This document shows positions 63,516 to 64,000 of a stretch of 64,000 nt of DNA, piece after piece. This stretch comes from Streptomyces sp. NBC_01454 (GTDB taxonomy: Bacteria > Actinomycetota > Actinomycetes > Streptomycetales > Streptomycetaceae), in NCBI RefSeq assembly GCF_036227565.1, contig NZ_CP109460.1, positions 4,030,001 to 4,094,000 on the forward strand, read 5' to 3'. The translations under genes were made by a program, and so were the position numbers. The notes under the pieces are model-generated. The model saw only the letters and a program-made list of their open reading frames with translations. It was not told the origin of the DNA and ran no database searches. The first letter of the stretch is position 1; each line of letters opens with the position of its first letter.

Positions 63516-64000
63516 GTGGCTGAGCAGCTCTACGCCACCCTGAAGACGAACCAGGGCGACATCGAGATTCGGCTTCTGCCGAACCATGCACCCAAGACGG
63601 TCAAGAACTTCGTCGAGCTCGCCAACGGCGAGCGGGAGTGGACCCACCCGGCGACGGGCAAGAAGTCCACGGACCGCCTCTACGACGGCACCGTCTTCCA
63701 CCGGGTGATCAGTGGCTTCATGATCCAGGGCGGCGACCCGCTGGGCAACGGCACCGGCGGCCCCGGCTACGAGTTCGGGGACGAGTTCCACCCCGACCTG
63801 GCCTTCAACAAGCCGTACCTGCTGGCCATGGCCAACGCCGGCCCCGGCACGAACGGCTCGCAGTTCTTCGTGACCGTCGGCGCGACCGCCTGGCTGACCG
63901 GCAAGCACACCATCTTCGGTGAGGTCAGCAACGACGCCAGCAAGAAGGTCGTCGACGCGATCGCCGGCACCCAGACGAACCCGCGCACGGACCGTCCGGT
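63516..64000 (+). CDS. ppiA: Peptidyl-prolyl cis-trans isomerase (cyclophilin), N-terminal part
   Basis: The gene runs off the right edge after about 161 codons. Start GTG 63516 after GGAAGGTAG. Cyclophilin signatures: FHRVISGFMIQGGDP with the catalytic Arg in FHRV, GSQFFVTVGA, and HTIFGEV. Folding catalyst in the cytoplasm. The nearby synteny (DUF5324 upstream) matches Streptomyces. Confidence 0.95.
   Translation, partial: MAEQLYATLKTNQGDIEIRLLPNHAPKTVKNFVELANGEREWTHPATGKKSTDRLYDGTVFHRVISGFMIQGGDPLGNGTGGPGYEFGDEFHPDLAFNKPYLLAMANAGPGTNGSQFFVTVGATAWLTGKHTIFGEVSNDASKKVVDAIAGTQTNPRTDRP

Overview
This is a 64 kb stretch of a Streptomyces chromosome centred on the replication origin. GC content is very high, third codon positions are almost always G or C, and the order rpmH-dnaA-oriC-dnaN-gnd-recF-dciA-gyrB-gyrA matches the Streptomyces origin. 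Eleven exact copies of the ParB site GTTTCACGTGAAAC and many DnaA boxes confirm it. No CRISPR array, transposase, integrase or rRNA was found.

Layout. 0-14 kb: a partial oxidoreductase, dnaB, a cluster of DnaA boxes, a MATE exporter, a secreted protease, the rpsF-ssb-rpsR-rplI operon, a FemX/alanine-racemase-like pair, a GT87 membrane glycosyltransferase and a bifunctional penicillin-binding protein. 14-30 kb: a PadR regulator with its operator, inositol-1-phosphate synthase, an MFS transporter, CCA-adding enzyme, then a cell-envelope block (DUF6049 protein, MurJ, a pseudokinase, SigM and its zinc-finger anti-sigma factor) and trxB-trxA behind a SigR promoter. 30-36.5 kb (minus strand): parA-parB, rsmG, jag, yidC, yidD, rnpA, rpmH. 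36.9-49.6 kb (plus strand): dnaA, about 1 kb of oriC, dnaN, gnd, recF, dciA, gyrB, gyrA and a DUF3566 protein. 49.6-56.1 kb: tRNA-Ile, a DLW-39 peptide, two related surface-anchored proteins (one with a von Willebrand A domain), a tail-anchored Ser/Thr kinase, an HTH regulator and tRNA-Ala.

The clearest accessory element is at 56.2-62.4 kb. A LysR gene faces away from a tightly overlapping five-gene operon: a PduX-like (threonine kinase) GHMP kinase, an EamA exporter, a cysteine-synthase-like PLP enzyme, a stand-alone AlaX tRNA-editing protein and a MalY/PatB-type aminotransferase/lyase. The first gene has a rare TTA (bldA) codon and an AT-richer start. I infer a small pathway that phosphorylates threonine (or a relative), replaces the phosphate with another group to make an unusual amino acid, exports it, and clears tRNA wrongly charged with it. 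The editing-protein plus EamA-exporter pair recalls the fluorothreonine self-protection genes of S. cattleya. This is the best candidate here for an undescribed system; its product cannot be read from sequence.

The second theme is how segregation and replication signals are placed: parS sites lie inside unrelated coding regions (always read as VSRET) and at the centres of long terminator-like palindromes, and DnaA boxes occur upstream of dnaB, dnaA and parA as well as in oriC. The window ends with a DUF5324 protein and the start of a cyclophilin gene.
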